A stretch of DNA of 64,000 nucleotides, taken from assembly GCF_008364765.1 (NCBI RefSeq), contig NZ_VTUY01000006.1, positions 117,169 through 181,168 of the forward strand, given 5' to 3'. Source of the DNA: Bacillus sp. CH30_1T (GTDB lineage: Bacteria > Bacillota > Bacilli > Bacillales > Bacillaceae_B). A model generated the notes under the pieces. The model did not search any database, was not told the DNA's origin, and saw only the letters and a list, made by a program, of their open reading frames with translations. Numbering within the stretch: the stretch's first letter is position 1; every line of letters begins with the position of its first letter. Both the position numbers and the translations under genes were made by a program. Below, piece after piece: positions 32,808 to 41,682 of this stretch.

Positions 32808-34130
32808 ATGAAGCATAGGGTGATCCGGTTAAGCCCTCCTCAACTTCTCGTTGTGACATTTCTATTTTTTATCATAGTAGGAATGGGATTACTTAAACTG
32901 CCGTTTGCCACCACAGAATCGATTACATGGCTTGATGCCTTGTTCACGACGACTTCCGCTATGACGGTCACAGGGCTTGCGGTCGTTGATACGGGAGGGT
33001 CCTTCACTCTTTTTGGTGAAGTGGTCATTATGAGTCTGATCCAAATCGGGGGACTGGGTATCATGTCCTTTGCTGTCTTGATCTTTATGATGCTTGGAAA
33101 GAAAATCGGATTTAAAGAACGACTTCTTCTTCAACAGGCATTAAATCAGACGTCTGTAGGAGGAGTCATCAAGCTTGTAAAATATTTATTTATCTTTTCC
33201 TTCCTTGTTGAAGGTTTCGCCGTTCTTTTATTGGCGTCAGAATGGGTTCCTGAATTCGGTTGGAGAAGAGGGCTTTACGTCAGTATATTTCATTCTATTT
33301 CCGCGTTTAATAATGCAGGATTCTCTCTTTGGCCCGATAGTTTAATGGGGTATGTGGGAAGTCCCATCGTCAATATCACGATTTCGTTTCTGTTTATTGT
33401 AGGTGGGATCGGATTCACCGTTTTAGTAGACTTATGGAAATCAAAAACGATTCGAAAACTGTCACTCCATACGAAAATCATGGTAGTTGGGACAATTGTC
33501 ATCAATATATTCGCTTTTATGATGATTTTCATCCTGGAGTATAATAACCCGAACACACTGGCTCAATTACCATTCCTTGATAAACTATTCGCTTCTTATT
33601 TTCAAGCAGTCACGCCCCGCACGGCTGGTTTTAACTCGCTTGACTACGGAAGTATGGAACGCTCCACATTGCTGCTCACGATTCTTTTGATGTTCATCGG
33701 GGCCGGGAGTGCTTCAACGGGTGGAGGAATCAAACTGACCACCTTTGTGGTGATTTCATTGAGTGTGTTTGCTTTCTTGAAGGAGAAAAGAGAGATTCGT
33801 ATTTTCCGTCGTACGATTGATCAAAACTATATTTTTAAAGCTTTGGCTGTGTCGATGATCAGTGTGCTCCTTGTTTTTACGGCTCTGTTTTTCCTTGATA
33901 TGACTGAAAAGAATGCTTCTTTCCTGGCTATTCTCTTTGAAGTGGTCTCAGCCTTTGGAACGGTAGGCTTGTCCATGGGGATTACCGGCTCTCTGACAGC
34001 GATAGGTAAATGGATCATTATCATCGTGATGTTTGTCGGGAAACTGGGCCCACTTACACTGGCTTTCTCCCTATCAAGACCGGACAAAGAAAAGATCCAC
34101 TATCCAAAAGAGGATATATTAACAGGTTAA
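32808..34130 (+). CDS. ktrB: Potassium uptake channel subunit KtrB
   Basis: A 440-residue TrkH/KtrB membrane protein with four repeated membrane-pore-membrane units. The selectivity-filter glycines are visible in TVTGLAVVD, FNNAGFSL, TPRTAGFNSLD and SAFGTVGLSMG. It starts three bases after ktrA with AAGGTG upstream. It carries K+ across the membrane when KtrA is in the active state; a terminator follows. Confidence 0.93.
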   Translation: MKHRVIRLSPPQLLVVTFLFFIIVGMGLLKLPFATTESITWLDALFTTTSAMTVTGLAVVDTGGSFTLFGEVVIMSLIQIGGLGIMSFAVLIFMMLGKKIGFKERLLLQQALNQTSVGGVIKLVKYLFIFSFLVEGFAVLLLASEWVPEFGWRRGLYVSIFHSISAFNNAGFSLWPDSLMGYVGSPIVNITISFLFIVGGIGFTVLVDLWKSKTIRKLSLHTKIMVVGTIVINIFAFMMIFILEYNNPNTLAQLPFLDKLFASYFQAVTPRTAGFNSLDYGSMERSTLLLTILLMFIGAGSASTGGGIKLTTFVVISLSVFAFLKEKREIRIFRRTIDQNYIFKALAVSMISVLLVFTALFFLDMTEKNASFLAILFEVVSAFGTVGLSMGITGSLTAIGKWIIIIVMFVGKLGPLTLAFSLSRPDKEKIHYPKEDILTG

Positions 34131-34138
34131 TACTCAAC

Positions 34139-34193
34139 CAACCGGCTCACTTCATTTTGCCCTTCGCGGGTAAGTAAGGGAGCCGGTTTTTTA
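34139..34193 (+). terminator. Terminator after ktrB
   Basis: ACCGGCTC (34141-34148) pairs with GAGCCGGT (34180-34187), with a smaller TTGCCC/GGGTAA stem inside, followed by TTTTTTATTT. Confidence 0.85.
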
Positions 34194-34269
34194 TTTCTTT
34201 TAGGCTCTTTTCGTGAAGGTTTGAGAATATAATTGAATCTGCCAGGGCTCTGTCAATGAATGTGTGCTG

Positions 34270-34387
34270 GATGGTGAGGGGAACCGATCCGCTTGCAGCT
34301 AGCATTGAGCAGAGCCTCCTCAGCTTTGCCGAACGGGGTCTTGGCACGCCCGAAATCGCAGGAGTCTACGCAGTTCCCCTTACCATC
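34270..34387 (-). repeat. Diverged, inverted copy of the large interspersed repeat body
   Basis: The ends GATGGTGAGGGGAAC and GTTCCCCTTACCATC are inverse to each other (one mismatch). Inside, GAGCCTCCTC, GGGGTCT and CGCAGGAGTCT match the reverse complement of the 24502-24812 element. No gene is present. Confidence 0.6.
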
Positions 34388-34635
34388 TATAAAAAAATTC
34401 ATGACAAAGCTTAATATAGAAAACGGACTACTGCTCTCTTTTAATGAGGTTATTTACGGTGGGAGCATTGTTTAGTTCATTTAAAAGATAGTTTAATGAT
34501 CCCTCGATTTATGAGTAAAAATAAAATTTTCTTTTACTCCTTTGTAGATATTTTTTTTTGGAAAAAACGCTCAACATTCCTACAATAGGAGCTTTTTGTA
34601 TTGGCTATACGTCATTAGGAGAAGCACAGAGTGGA
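34388..34635. other. Intergenic stretch without recognised feature
   Basis: A/T-rich sequence with short self-complementary pieces (GAGTAAAA/TTTTACTC at about 34511-34540, and TCCTA-CAA-TAGGA followed by GCTTTTT at about 34577-34597, a weak terminator). The 25-codon frame from 34510 has no ribosome site. Confidence 0.4.
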
Positions 34636-34745
34636 TTGTAGCGGAAGGTACTTAACTCCTGCGGGCAATAGAGGAAAGGTCGAGACCCCACAGACTTGAA
34701 CGTCGAGGAGGCTCGACTTCCTCCCCGCGGAAAGGAACGGTCCAT
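34636..34745 (+). repeat. Diverged copy of the ACTCCTGCGGG/GAGGAGGCTC repeat
   Basis: GCGGAAGGTACTTAACTCCT, GTCGAGACCCCACAGACTTG, CGAGGAGGCTCGAC and CCCGCGGAAAGGAACGGTCC follow the general Bacillaceae repeat plan seen at 24502-24812, but with different outer arms and no GAGGCTGGGAC termini. Confidence 0.65.
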
Positions 34746-34911
34746 GTTTTCGCACTACCACTCATTCAAAACAAAAATTCACTTTTGGGAAGTTATGCAA
34801 ACCATAATGTTTATGAAAAGAGCTTTTTTAAAAACGACAAAGAATCAATCCATAACCACGCATGAGTCTAAAAACGGTTCTGTTAAGCGTTTTCATCATT
34901 TGTTTTTGATA

Positions 34912-34940
34912 TTGACTAAACGACTGTGCGCGATTATACT
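34912..34940 (+). promoter_or_regulatory. Promoter of serC-serA
   Basis: TTGACT (34912-34917) and TATACT (34935-34940) with 17 bp spacing, 35 bp upstream of serC. Confidence 0.75.
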
Positions 34941-34974
34941 GTTGAAAAATTCTGAACTTTAGGCGGTGCTGTTG

Positions 34975-36054
34975 TTGAAGCGTGTGTATAATTTTTCTGC
35001 TGGTCCTGCGGTGTTACCTGAGCCTGTTCTAAAAAAGGTTCAAGGCGAATTATTGAACTATCAAGAAACGGGCATGTCTGTAATGGAATTAAGTCATCGA
35101 TCTGCCCCTTTCCAAAATATAATAGGAGAAGCTCAAGGTTTATTACGTGAACTGCTCTCGATTCCAGATGATTACCATGTCGTCTTTATGCAAGGAGGAG
35201 CATCCCTGCAATTTTCCATGATTCCTCTAAACTTACTGGGTTCAGATCAAGAAGCTGACTATGTCCTGACAGGCAGCTGGTCAAAGAAAGCTGTCAAAGA
35301 AGCAGAAAAGGTTGGGAATGTCCGTACTTTATCACCTCAAGAAAAGTTTGAGATCCCTGCTTATACACCTGAAGATTTTTCAACACAGTCAAGCTACGTA
35401 CATATTACCTCCAACAATACAATTGAAGGAACACGTTACCATAAATGGCCTGAAACAGGAGGCATTCCACTTATAGCCGATATGTCCTCCCATATCCTTT
35501 CGGAGAAAATAGACGTTTCCTCCTTTGGGATGATCTATGCAGGTGCTCAAAAGAATCTGGGTCCTTCTGGTGTAACGGTGGCGATCATTCATGAAAGTCT
35601 GGTTGGTCAAGCATCGAATAAGTGTCCAACGATGCTGGATTACGAAACATATGTAAAGCATGATTCGCTCTTTAACACGCCTCCAACCTTCTCTATATAC
35701 GTATTAAAACTTGTACTGGAGTGGGTGAAGGAAAATGGAGGAGTGGAAGGGATGCAGGCTGAAAATGAGAGGAAGGCCGGTCTCCTATACACCTGTATAG
35801 ACGGATCATCTTTATTCCACAACCCTGTCCCGGAAAAAAATCGCTCCTTAATGAACATTCCTTTTTCAACACGTGATGAGGAGCTGGACTCCCGGTTTCT
35901 AAAAGAAGCCAAGGCAGAAGGGTTTGAATTTTTAAAAGGACACCGTTCTGTTGGTGGAATGCGAGCGAGTCTATATAATGCCATGCCGCTACGAGGAGTG
36001 GAAGCACTGGTCGATTTCATGAAAAAATTTGAGTCTAAGCAAGGAGGATTATAA
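34975..36054 (+). CDS. serC: Phosphoserine aminotransferase (SerC)
   Basis: A 359-residue PLP aminotransferase making phosphoserine from 3-phosphohydroxypyruvate. It begins VYNFSAGPAVLPEPVL, has MSVMELSHRS, the GGASLQFSMIPLNLL turn and the PLP lysine in YAGAQKNLGPSG. The start is placed at TTG 34975, eight bases after AGGCGG; three upstream non-ATG codons in frame are less well spaced. serA follows after two bases. Confidence 0.93.
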   Translation: MKRVYNFSAGPAVLPEPVLKKVQGELLNYQETGMSVMELSHRSAPFQNIIGEAQGLLRELLSIPDDYHVVFMQGGASLQFSMIPLNLLGSDQEADYVLTGSWSKKAVKEAEKVGNVRTLSPQEKFEIPAYTPEDFSTQSSYVHITSNNTIEGTRYHKWPETGGIPLIADMSSHILSEKIDVSSFGMIYAGAQKNLGPSGVTVAIIHESLVGQASNKCPTMLDYETYVKHDSLFNTPPTFSIYVLKLVLEWVKENGGVEGMQAENERKAGLLYTCIDGSSLFHNPVPEKNRSLMNIPFSTRDEELDSRFLKEAKAEGFEFLKGHRSVGGMRASLYNAMPLRGVEALVDFMKKFESKQGGL

Positions 36055-36056
36055 GG

Positions 36057-37232
36057 ATGATTTCAATCAATACGTACAATGCAATAAGTCAAAGCGGACT
36101 TTCACTGATCGAGGATGACCTGAACTACCATCTGAATGGAAATGGTGATCCCGATGGAATCCTGGTCAGATCCAAGAACTTGCATGATTTCTCTTTTCCT
36201 GCGTCAGTCAAAGCCATTGCCCGGGCAGGAGCAGGGGTCAATAATATCCCGATTGATCAATGTACGGAAAAAGGAATTGTTGTCTTTAATACACCCGGTG
36301 CGAATGCAAACGCCGTGAAAGAGCTCGTACTGGCTAATTTGATCGCTTCTTCACGTAACCTTTATTCTGCTGTCGGCTGGACAAACACTTTAAGAGAAAC
36401 AGAGGAAGATGTACCAAGTGTCGTAGAAGCAAAGAAAAAAGAATTCGTAGGAAGCGAGATTAAAGGGAAGAAACTCGGAGTCGTAGGGTTAGGCGCGATT
36501 GGCGTCCTTGTCGCAAATGATGCCCTGGCCCTTGGGATGGATGTGGTCGCCTATGATCCATTTATATCAGTGGAAGCAGCGTGGCGTTTATCCCAGGATG
36601 TGAAGCGCGCTCATCATATTGAAGAAGTATGGGCAGAGTGTGATTTTGTGACGCTACACATTCCATTAACAGACAAGACGGAAAGCTTTGTGAGTGAAGA
36701 AGGCTTCACTAAGATGAAAAAGGGTATGACGATCTTAAACTTTTCAAGAGGTGAGCTAGTAGAAGAAGATGCTCTGGAAAAGGCCCTTGAAGCAGGAATT
36801 GTCCGTAAATATGTGACGGATTTCCCAAATAAAAAGGTTTTGAACATGAAAAACGTCGTCCCTGTGCCTCATTTGGGTGCATCTACCGTAGAATCTGAAG
36901 AAAACTGTGCCATCATGGCGACAAAGCAGCTGAAAACATATCTTGAAACGGGTAATATTAAGCATGCTGTGAACCTGCCTGATGTGGAACTTCCTTATAG
37001 TGGAAAAATGCGAGTGACGGTCATGCACCAAAACATCCCGAATATGGTCAGTCAAATCGCCAATGTTCTCTCAGGGTACGCAGTCAACATCGCAGATATG
37101 ATTAACCGCAGTAAACATACGTGGGCCTATACCATGATTGATTTGGATCAAAAACTCCTCGAAGAAGAACAATATCAAGTGAAAAGCAGGATGAAAGAAA
37201 TACACGGTATTGTTTCCGTCCGTCTCATTTAA
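36057..37232 (+). CDS. serA: D-3-phosphoglycerate dehydrogenase, short ACT form
   Basis: A 391-residue 2-hydroxyacid dehydrogenase. The NAD site is GVVGLGAIGVLVANDALALG, the catalytic Arg/Glu/His segments include NFSRGELVEEDAL and PHLGASTVESEEN, and the C-terminus (about 320-391) is an ACT domain. It lacks the intervening domain of the 525-residue B. subtilis SerA, so it is the shorter type. Adjacent serC confirms a role in serine synthesis; the ACT domain suggests serine feedback. Confidence 0.88.
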   Translation: MISINTYNAISQSGLSLIEDDLNYHLNGNGDPDGILVRSKNLHDFSFPASVKAIARAGAGVNNIPIDQCTEKGIVVFNTPGANANAVKELVLANLIASSRNLYSAVGWTNTLRETEEDVPSVVEAKKKEFVGSEIKGKKLGVVGLGAIGVLVANDALALGMDVVAYDPFISVEAAWRLSQDVKRAHHIEEVWAECDFVTLHIPLTDKTESFVSEEGFTKMKKGMTILNFSRGELVEEDALEKALEAGIVRKYVTDFPNKKVLNMKNVVPVPHLGASTVESEENCAIMATKQLKTYLETGNIKHAVNLPDVELPYSGKMRVTVMHQNIPNMVSQIANVLSGYAVNIADMINRSKHTWAYTMIDLDQKLLEEEQYQVKSRMKEIHGIVSVRLI

Positions 37233-37247
37233 ATAAAGTGACTAGAA

Positions 37248-37291
37248 CTCCCTTAACCCGAGAACAATGTGTAGTAAAGCGGTTGAGGGAG
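37248..37291 (+). promoter_or_regulatory. Stem-loop that covers the ribosome site of the next gene
   Basis: CTCCCTTAACCCG (37248-37260) pairs with CGGTTGAGGGAG (37280-37291) with one T-G pair. The 3' arm contains the Shine-Dalgarno sequence (GAGGGAGG) of the hydrolase starting at 37303, so the fold would hide it. Confidence 0.5.
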
Positions 37292-37302
37292 GATTTATTT
37301 TT

Positions 37303-38073
37303 ATGGCGATGATTCATTTTAAGGGTAGAGATCTTTATTTTGACGATATAGGAGAGGGGAATCCCCTGGTCTTGATCCATCCCCCGGGCATGGGAAGGAT
37401 GACCTTCATAAAGCAGCATGTGCTTTCCAGGCATTTTCGACTCATCATTCCGGACTTAACAGGACATGGAGACTCCTTTACCCTGGATCAGAATATAAGT
37501 ATCGCTGAGTTTGTAGAGGATATAAAGGCGATCCTCGACAACTTGAACATTGCTGCATGTGTGATGCTTGGATATTCTGCGGGGGGAATAGTAGGACAAA
37601 CATTCGCCTGTACCTATGAAAATCGGGTTTCCGCCCTCATTCTAGTAGGGGGATATCCGAAAGTCACGAATCCCAAGCTGATATGGATGCACCATATGGG
37701 CATGAAAATGGTTCGTGACCATCCTGCCCGCCTATCGGGGATTATTTCCAGAGCACATTTCAAGGACAAGCTTGAGCGTGAGAAGCTCAGGGGTCATATG
37801 AATAAGGCGAACCCCCATATTTGGTATCAGTTCTACGAGCAATCCCTTCATTATGATGGGATAAAGCAGGTCGAGAAGCTTCCCATACCGCTACTCTTAA
37901 TTTATGGGGAAAGGTCGGATTGGATCAATTCTCATCTAAAACTGTATAACGATTGCTATCCTAAGAAAATATATATCATTCCAGGAGCCTCTCATCAAAT
38001 TCCCACACGTTATCACGATGCTCTAAATAATATACTGTTAGGAGAAATTGAAGGGTTGGAAGCTAAGGGTTAG
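37303..38073 (+). CDS. Alpha/beta hydrolase
   Basis: A 256-residue alpha/beta hydrolase. Oxyanion region LIHPPGMGRM, DLTGHGDS, the nucleophile elbow GYSAGGIVG (Ser at about residue 94), acid residue near YGERSDWI and catalytic His in GASHQIPT. Substrate unknown. ATG at 37303 follows GAGGGAGG by ten bases. It stands alone between serA and the HD-domain gene. Confidence 0.85.
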   Translation: MAMIHFKGRDLYFDDIGEGNPLVLIHPPGMGRMTFIKQHVLSRHFRLIIPDLTGHGDSFTLDQNISIAEFVEDIKAILDNLNIAACVMLGYSAGGIVGQTFACTYENRVSALILVGGYPKVTNPKLIWMHHMGMKMVRDHPARLSGIISRAHFKDKLEREKLRGHMNKANPHIWYQFYEQSLHYDGIKQVEKLPIPLLLIYGERSDWINSHLKLYNDCYPKKIYIIPGASHQIPTRYHDALNNILLGEIEGLEAKG

Positions 38074-38150
38074 TGGATAATCTTTGCCCTTGCTCCTTCA
38101 ACTTGATACTATTTTCATAAAGTAAAGTCGATCAACGAGAGGAGAATAAC

Positions 38151-38792
38151 ATGGGAATTCATCATTATTTTAAGAGCTTATCGGACCTTGAAACCCTCAT
38201 TCGCTGTCCTGGGCGATTTAAGTATCATGAGCACAATGTAGCAAGCCACTCATTTAAGGTAACTAAAATAGCTCAATTTCTTGGGACTGTAGAGGAACAG
38301 AACGGGAAAGAAATCGATTGGAAAGCTCTGTATGAAAAAGCACTGAATCATGACTACGCAGAGTTATTTACTGGCGATATCAAGACCCCTGTGAAGTATG
38401 CATCGGGAGAGTTACGTGAACTTTTCAGCCAGGTGGAAGATCAGATGGTCAATAAATTCATTACTACAGAATTTCCCCCGCAATTTCAAGAAGTGTACAG
38501 AGAACGGTTTAAAGAGGGAAAAGACGATACCCTTGAAGGAAGGGTCTTATCTGTCGCAGACAAAATCGATCTTCTGTATGAATCCTTTGGAGAAATTCAA
38601 AAAGGGAATCCGGAACCTCTATTTATTGAAATTTATCAAGAAGCCCTATCTACGATTGTGAAATACAAGGACCTGGAGTGCGTACAATACTTCTTGGAAT
38701 ATATTCTGCCTGATATGTTGTCTGAAAAATTCATCCCTCATAGTGAGTTAAAGGAAAGGACCCAGAGATTAATTCAGCAGGGTGAGGAGTAG
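38151..38792 (+). CDS. HD-domain hydrolase, YfbR-like 5'-nucleotidase
   Basis: A 213-residue HD-family phosphohydrolase. Metal ligands appear in the order RFKYHEHNVASHS, NHDYAELFTGD and DKIDLLYE, the pattern of YfbR/YedJ-type (deoxy)nucleotidases. The substrate is likely a nucleoside monophosphate but is not fixed by sequence. The start has GAGGAG nine bases upstream. Confidence 0.8.
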   Translation: MGIHHYFKSLSDLETLIRCPGRFKYHEHNVASHSFKVTKIAQFLGTVEEQNGKEIDWKALYEKALNHDYAELFTGDIKTPVKYASGELRELFSQVEDQMVNKFITTEFPPQFQEVYRERFKEGKDDTLEGRVLSVADKIDLLYESFGEIQKGNPEPLFIEIYQEALSTIVKYKDLECVQYFLEYILPDMLSEKFIPHSELKERTQRLIQQGEE

Positions 38793-38864
38793 GAAAAACC
38801 TTTCCAGATAGGGAAATCTTCGGTAGAATATGTGTTATTCCCTTATCTTTAAGGAGAGTTGAAC

Positions 38865-39095
38865 GTGTCCAAAATCATTTTAGGTTTATTTTTACCAGGA
38901 TTGCTTGTCGTTCTGTTCACACGCGTTACTTACAATCATTATGTCGGATTGATCTTGACCGTAGCCCTCATTGCAGCTTCTGTTTCGAAGGGCTATACGG
39001 ACTCCTGGTTACTGATTGTCGTAGACGCGGCTTCATTAACCGTCGGATTCTGGTATAGCGACCGGATGATGAAAAAAGCGAAGAGAAGTGCATGA
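38865..39095 (+). CDS. csbA: CsbA family small membrane protein
   Basis: A 76-residue, very hydrophobic protein with two or three helices and a basic tail (MMKKAKRSA). In B. subtilis csbA (sigma-B controlled general stress protein) lies directly upstream of uvrB, as here. GTG at 38865 has AAGGAG eight bases before it. Function is unknown. Confidence 0.85.
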   Translation: MSKIILGLFLPGLLVVLFTRVTYNHYVGLILTVALIAASVSKGYTDSWLLIVVDAASLTVGFWYSDRMMKKAKRSA

Positions 39096-39122
39096 TTTCG
39101 ATGACAGATGAATAGAAATTTG

Positions 39123-39163
39123 AAAACAGGGCCTATCTTTTTAAAAGATAGGCCCTGTTTTTC
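39123..39163 (+). terminator. Terminator after csbA
   Basis: AAACAGGGCCTATC and GATAGGCCCTGTTT pair perfectly across TTTTTAAAA and are followed by TTCTT. Confidence 0.92.
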
Positions 39164-39235
39164 TTATGACAAAGGGCTTGCATATTCCTTTGAAAAGGTC
39201 GGGAGAGAATTCCTGTGTCAAACAGATATCATAAT

Positions 39236-39521
39236 TGTGGATAAATAAAGAATAGTGTGAATAAGTAAGGGGGGTGGACATGTTATTCACAGATTGAATC
39301 CGCATTCATCAACATTGTGCACAAGAAATTTGACGAATTGTGAATAAACTTAGGGATTTTCCACAAGGAATATCTACTTATACACATAGTTGTACACAGG
39401 TTGTGTATAGAAATGCTCGGATTATGTCGGAAATTTCTTATAAGCTCCTTGCTGCCTGCCGTAAAATGTCGAAATCATGATTTAAGCCTCTAAACTGTTT
39501 CTTCATCAAAAGTTATCCACA
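39236..39521. promoter_or_regulatory. DnaA-box cluster upstream of uvrBA
   Basis: Two perfect DnaA boxes lie at 39236-39244 (TGTGGATAA, minus orientation) and 39513-39521 (TTATCCACA). Between them are one-mismatch boxes at 39256 (TGTGAATAA), 39283 (TTATTCACA), 39339 (TGTGAATAA), 39357 (TTTTCCACA) and 39378 (TTATACACA), and weaker ones at 39315 (TTGTGCACAA), 39390 (TTGTACACA) and 39402 (TGTGTATAG). That is about ten sites in 286 bp with no gene. Confidence 0.7.
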
Positions 39522-39556
39522 ACCAAGATGATGTTATCTCTACAAAATAAAAAAAA

Positions 39557-39570
39557 CGAACTTTTGTTCG
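39557..39570 (+). promoter_or_regulatory. LexA (SOS) box of uvrBA
   Basis: CGAAC-TTTT-GTTCG is a perfect match to the Bacillus LexA/DinR consensus CGAACN4GTTCG. It overlaps a possible -35 TTGTTC (39564) with TACTGT 16 bp on. It should repress uvrB and uvrA until DNA damage. Confidence 0.92.
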
Positions 39571-39692
39571 CTTATTATTGGTTAATACTGTAGGAAATGT
39601 GGTAGAATGTGTATAGAAGAATGGACAGTGTTTAAGATGGGTATAAGTAGGTAAATACAAGGTAGCATTCCTTTATAATAGGAGGTTTCACG

Positions 39693-41675
39693 GTGAAAGA
39701 TCAATTCGAGCTCAAGTCTAAATATAAACCAGAGGGAGATCAGCCCCTGGCGATTGAGAAATTAGTTCAAGGCATAAATGAGGGGAAACGTCATCAAACC
39801 TTACTTGGAGCTACAGGTACAGGAAAGACATTCACTGTCTCCAATGTGATTAAGCAGGTTGAAAAGCCGACCCTCATTATTGCTCATAATAAAACATTGG
39901 CGGGGCAGCTCTACAGTGAATTTAAAGAGTTTTTCCCTGATAACGCCGTTGAATATTTTGTCAGTTACTATGACTATTATCAGCCGGAAGCATACGTTCC
40001 TCAAACGGATACGTTTATTGAGAAGGATGCAAGCATCAATGATGAAATCGATAAACTCAGGCACTCTGCCACATCTTCTTTGTTTGAGCGAAAAGATGTC
40101 ATCATCATTGCCAGCGTGTCCTGTATTTATGGTTTAGGTAACCCGGAGGAATACCGGGAGCTCGTTCTTTCCCTGCGTACAGGTATGGAAATCGAACGAA
40201 ATCAATTGCTGCGTAAGCTTGTGGATATTCAATATGAACGAAACGACATCGACTTTCAGCGTGGAACCTTCCGTGTGCGAGGCGACGTAGTGGAAATTTT
40301 CCCGGCTTCCCGGGATGAACACTGTATGCGTGTAGAGTTTTTCGGAGATGAAATTGACCGGATTCGTGAAGTGGATGCCCTGACCGGTGAAATCATGGGC
40401 GATCGAGATCATATCGCGATTTTCCCGGCTTCCCACTTCGTAACCCGTGAAGAAAAATTGCAGGTCGCCATCAAGAATATTGAAAAAGAGCTTGAAGAGC
40501 AATTAGCCATCATGAAAGAAGAAAATAAGCTGCTTGAGGCCCAGCGTTTAGAGCAACGGACCCGTTATGATCTCGAAATGATGAGGGAGATGGGCTTTTG
40601 CTCAGGGATTGAAAACTACTCCCGTCACCTGACACTAAGGCCGTCCGGATCGACACCGTATACTCTTCTGGACTATTTTCCAGACGATTTCTTAATTGTT
40701 GTTGACGAGTCCCATGTGACATTACCTCAAATCAGGGGGATGTTTAACGGGGATCAGGCCCGTAAAAAAGTGCTTGTGGATCACGGCTTCCGTCTGCCTT
40801 CAGCCATGGACAATCGTCCCCTGCGCTTCGAAGAATTTGAGAAGAAAACACAGCAGCTCCTCTATGTTTCGGCAACTCCTGGACCATATGAGTTGGAGCA
40901 TAGTCCTGAAATGGTTGAGCAGATCATCCGTCCGACAGGACTGTTAGATCCGATTATCGAGGTACGTCCCATAGAAGGACAAATCGATGACCTTCTGGGT
41001 GAAATCAACGAACGTATTGAGAAAAATGAACGTGTCCTTGTGACTACCCTTACGAAGAAAATGTCTGAGGATCTCTCTGCATATTTGAAGGAAATGGGTA
41101 TTAAAGTTCAATATTTGCATTCAGAAATCAAAACCTTGGAACGGATTGAAATTATTCGCGACCTCCGTTTAGGTAAATATGATGTATTAGTGGGAATCAA
41201 CCTACTTCGTGAAGGATTGGACATTCCCGAAGTATCACTCGTCACCATACTGGATGCCGATAAAGAAGGGTTCTTGCGTTCTGAACGTTCCCTCATTCAA
41301 ACGATTGGCCGTGCAGCTCGTAATAGTAACGGTAAAGTCATCATGTACGCGGACAAAATGACCGACTCTATGCAAAAAGCACTTGATGAGACAGAACGTC
41401 GTCGAACGATACAAGAAGAATATAATGAAAAACACGGCGTTACCCCGACGACCATACAAAAAGAAATCCGGGATGTCATCAGGGCAACTCATGCCGCAGA
41501 AGAAGCAGGGGTTTATGAAGGAGAACAGACAAAAGTTTCGAAAATGTCTAAACCGGAGCGACAAAAACTTATTGCTAGCTTAGAAGTGGAAATGAAGGAA
41601 GCAGCCAAGGCATTGGACTTTGAGCGCGCTGCACAGCTTCGTGATACCATTCTTGAGCTCAAGGCGGAAGGATGA
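39693..41675 (+). CDS. uvrB: Excinuclease ABC subunit B (UvrB)
   Basis: A 660-residue helicase-like damage verifier. Walker A is [11 protein letters not shown] (about residue 39), the damage-probing beta-hairpin contains [12 protein letters not shown], helicase motif VI is QTIGRAARN, and the C-terminal UVR motif ([18 protein letters not shown]) contacts UvrC. The GTG start has AGGAGG eight bases upstream. uvrA follows after seven bases. Confidence 0.97.
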   Translation: MKDQFELKSKYKPEGDQPLAIEKLVQGINEGKRHQTLLGATGTGKTFTVSNVIKQVEKPTLIIAHNKTLAGQLYSEFKEFFPDNAVEYFVSYYDYYQPEAYVPQTDTFIEKDASINDEIDKLRHSATSSLFERKDVIIIASVSCIYGLGNPEEYRELVLSLRTGMEIERNQLLRKLVDIQYERNDIDFQRGTFRVRGDVVEIFPASRDEHCMRVEFFGDEIDRIREVDALTGEIMGDRDHIAIFPASHFVTREEKLQVAIKNIEKELEEQLAIMKEENKLLEAQRLEQRTRYDLEMMREMGFCSGIENYSRHLTLRPSGSTPYTLLDYFPDDFLIVVDESHVTLPQIRGMFNGDQARKKVLVDHGFRLPSAMDNRPLRFEEFEKKTQQLLYVSATPGPYELEHSPEMVEQIIRPTGLLDPIIEVRPIEGQIDDLLGEINERIEKNERVLVTTLTKKMSEDLSAYLKEMGIKVQYLHSEIKTLERIEIIRDLRLGKYDVLVGINLLREGLDIPEVSLVTILDADKEGFLRSERSLIQTIGRAARNSNGKVIMYADKMTDSMQKALDETERRRTIQEEYNEKHGVTPTTIQKEIRDVIRATHAAEEAGVYEGEQTKVSKMSKPERQKLIASLEVEMKEAAKALDFERAAQLRDTILELKAEG

Positions 41676-41682
41676 ACGATAT

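Noticed and set aside
34510-34587. 25-codon open frame starting MSKNKIFF
   Set aside because: No ribosome site and only A/T-driven residues; nothing supports translation.
34696-34962. 88-codon open frame before serC
   Set aside because: It starts inside the repeat at 34636-34745, crosses the serC promoter and has no ribosome site.
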